From positions 1-6,937 of the forward strand of contig JAKUSY010000165.1 of assembly GCA_022451445.1 (NCBI GenBank): 6,937 nucleotides of DNA, read 5' to 3'. The first letter of the stretch is position 1, and the number at the start of each line of letters is the position of its first letter. Shown here in pieces: positions 6,782 to 6,937 of this stretch. The notes beneath the pieces are model-generated. The model had not been told where the DNA came from. It worked only from the letters and a program-made list of their open reading frames with translations, and did not search any database. This DNA comes from Planctomycetota bacterium (GTDB lineage Bacteria; Planctomycetota; UBA8108). The translations under genes and the position numbers were made by a program.

Positions 6782-6803
6782 GAAAACGGCCCTTATTTAG
6801 GGC
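6782..6803 (-). terminator. Weak intrinsic terminator candidate after the upstream permease
   Basis: On the minus strand a perfect five-base-pair stem (GCCCT / AGGGC) with an AAATA loop lies seven bases after the permease stop. It is followed by CG and then four T. The stem is short and the T-tract brief, so it would be a weak terminator at best. Confidence 0.35.
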
Positions 6804-6809
6804 GCGGGC

Positions 6810-6937
6810 TCAGCCGGCTTCCTTTCCTTCGAAGAGCGCCGTGGCGAGGCAGAGGATGGCGCCGCTGAAGAGGATCGTGTAGCCGCTCACCAGCAGCAGG
6901 TAGGATCCTGAGACCGGGTTGCCCAGGGAGAGAGCGT
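6810..6937 (-). CDS. C-terminal fragment of a probable ABC-2 permease, N-terminus cut by window edge
   Basis: The last 41 codons of a minus-strand gene enter from the right edge and end at TGA 6812-6810. The fragment reads as a short loop (ALSLGNPVSGSY) followed by a hydrophobic helix (LLLVSGYTILFSGAILCLATALF) and a short charged tail (EGKEAG). A final membrane helix that ends 'LA-x-x-x-F-E' followed by charged residues is typical of ABC-2 permeases. The position just upstream of an ABC ATPase and a second permease supports the same role, which would give a transporter with two different permease subunits. With so little sequence, another membrane protein cannot be excluded. Confidence 0.6.
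   Translation of the reverse strand, partial: ALSLGNPVSGSYLLLVSGYTILFSGAILCLATALFEGKEAG

Larger units (their letters stand above)
6560..6809. other. 250-bp spacer inside the ABC gene cluster
   Basis: This spacer separates the upstream permease stop from the ATPase start and is clearly lower in GC than the genes. It holds the terminator-like hairpin at its upstream end and the promoter candidate at its downstream end. On the minus strand one frame stays open from a TAA near 6797 to a TGA overlapping the ATPase ATG. It has no good start or ribosome site and its third-position GC is much lower than in the real genes, so I do not call it coding. Confidence 0.5.

Noticed and set aside
1..6937. 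CRISPR arrays, tRNA or rRNA genes, insertion sequences, attachment sites, toxin-antitoxin or defence genes
   Set aside because: No direct-repeat arrays, structured RNA signatures, transposase or integrase motifs or terminal repeats were seen on either strand; all long stretches are accounted for by housekeeping-type or transporter genes.

Overview
The window is a gene-dense, GC-rich stretch of bacterial chromosome with no sign of phage, insertion sequence, CRISPR or RNA genes. A cleavable-looking signal peptide and extracytoplasmic domains fit a Gram-negative bacterium. The phylum cannot be fixed from sequence alone. An ABC-2 transporter operon ending in an uncharacterised single-pass membrane protein reminds me of Planctomycetes/PVC-type genomes, but that is a recollection, not a search result.

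Left part (1-1664, minus strand): the N-terminal 554 residues of an S9A serine peptidase of the oligopeptidase B / prolyl oligopeptidase type. It carries an apparent signal peptide and runs off the left edge before the catalytic serine. A 213-bp divergent spacer separates it from two plus-strand genes. These are a small protein with two tandem CDGSH [2Fe-2S] motifs (1878-2126) and, 5 bp later, mogA (2132-2665), the molybdopterin adenylyltransferase of molybdenum cofactor synthesis. The spacing suggests one transcript.

Right part (2667-6937, minus strand): read in transcription order, it holds the last 41 codons of a probable ABC-2 permease (6810-6937), a 250-bp spacer with a weak terminator-like hairpin and a sigma70-like promoter candidate, an ABC ATPase (5555-6559), a second permease with a roughly 200-residue extracytoplasmic insert (3916-5553), and an uncharacterised membrane-anchored protein (2667-3935). 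The last three are packed with a 1-bp gap and a 20-bp overlap, so they are almost certainly co-translated. The best reading is a multi-subunit ABC-2 exporter or membrane-remodelling complex with a dedicated extracytoplasmic partner; its substrate is unknown. The last gene ends tail-to-tail with mogA with only one base between the two stop codons.

The window contains no obviously novel defence or mobile system. The most interesting items are the ABC-2 system with its large insert and uncharacterised partner, the CDGSH-mogA pairing, and the exported form of an oligopeptidase B-like enzyme.
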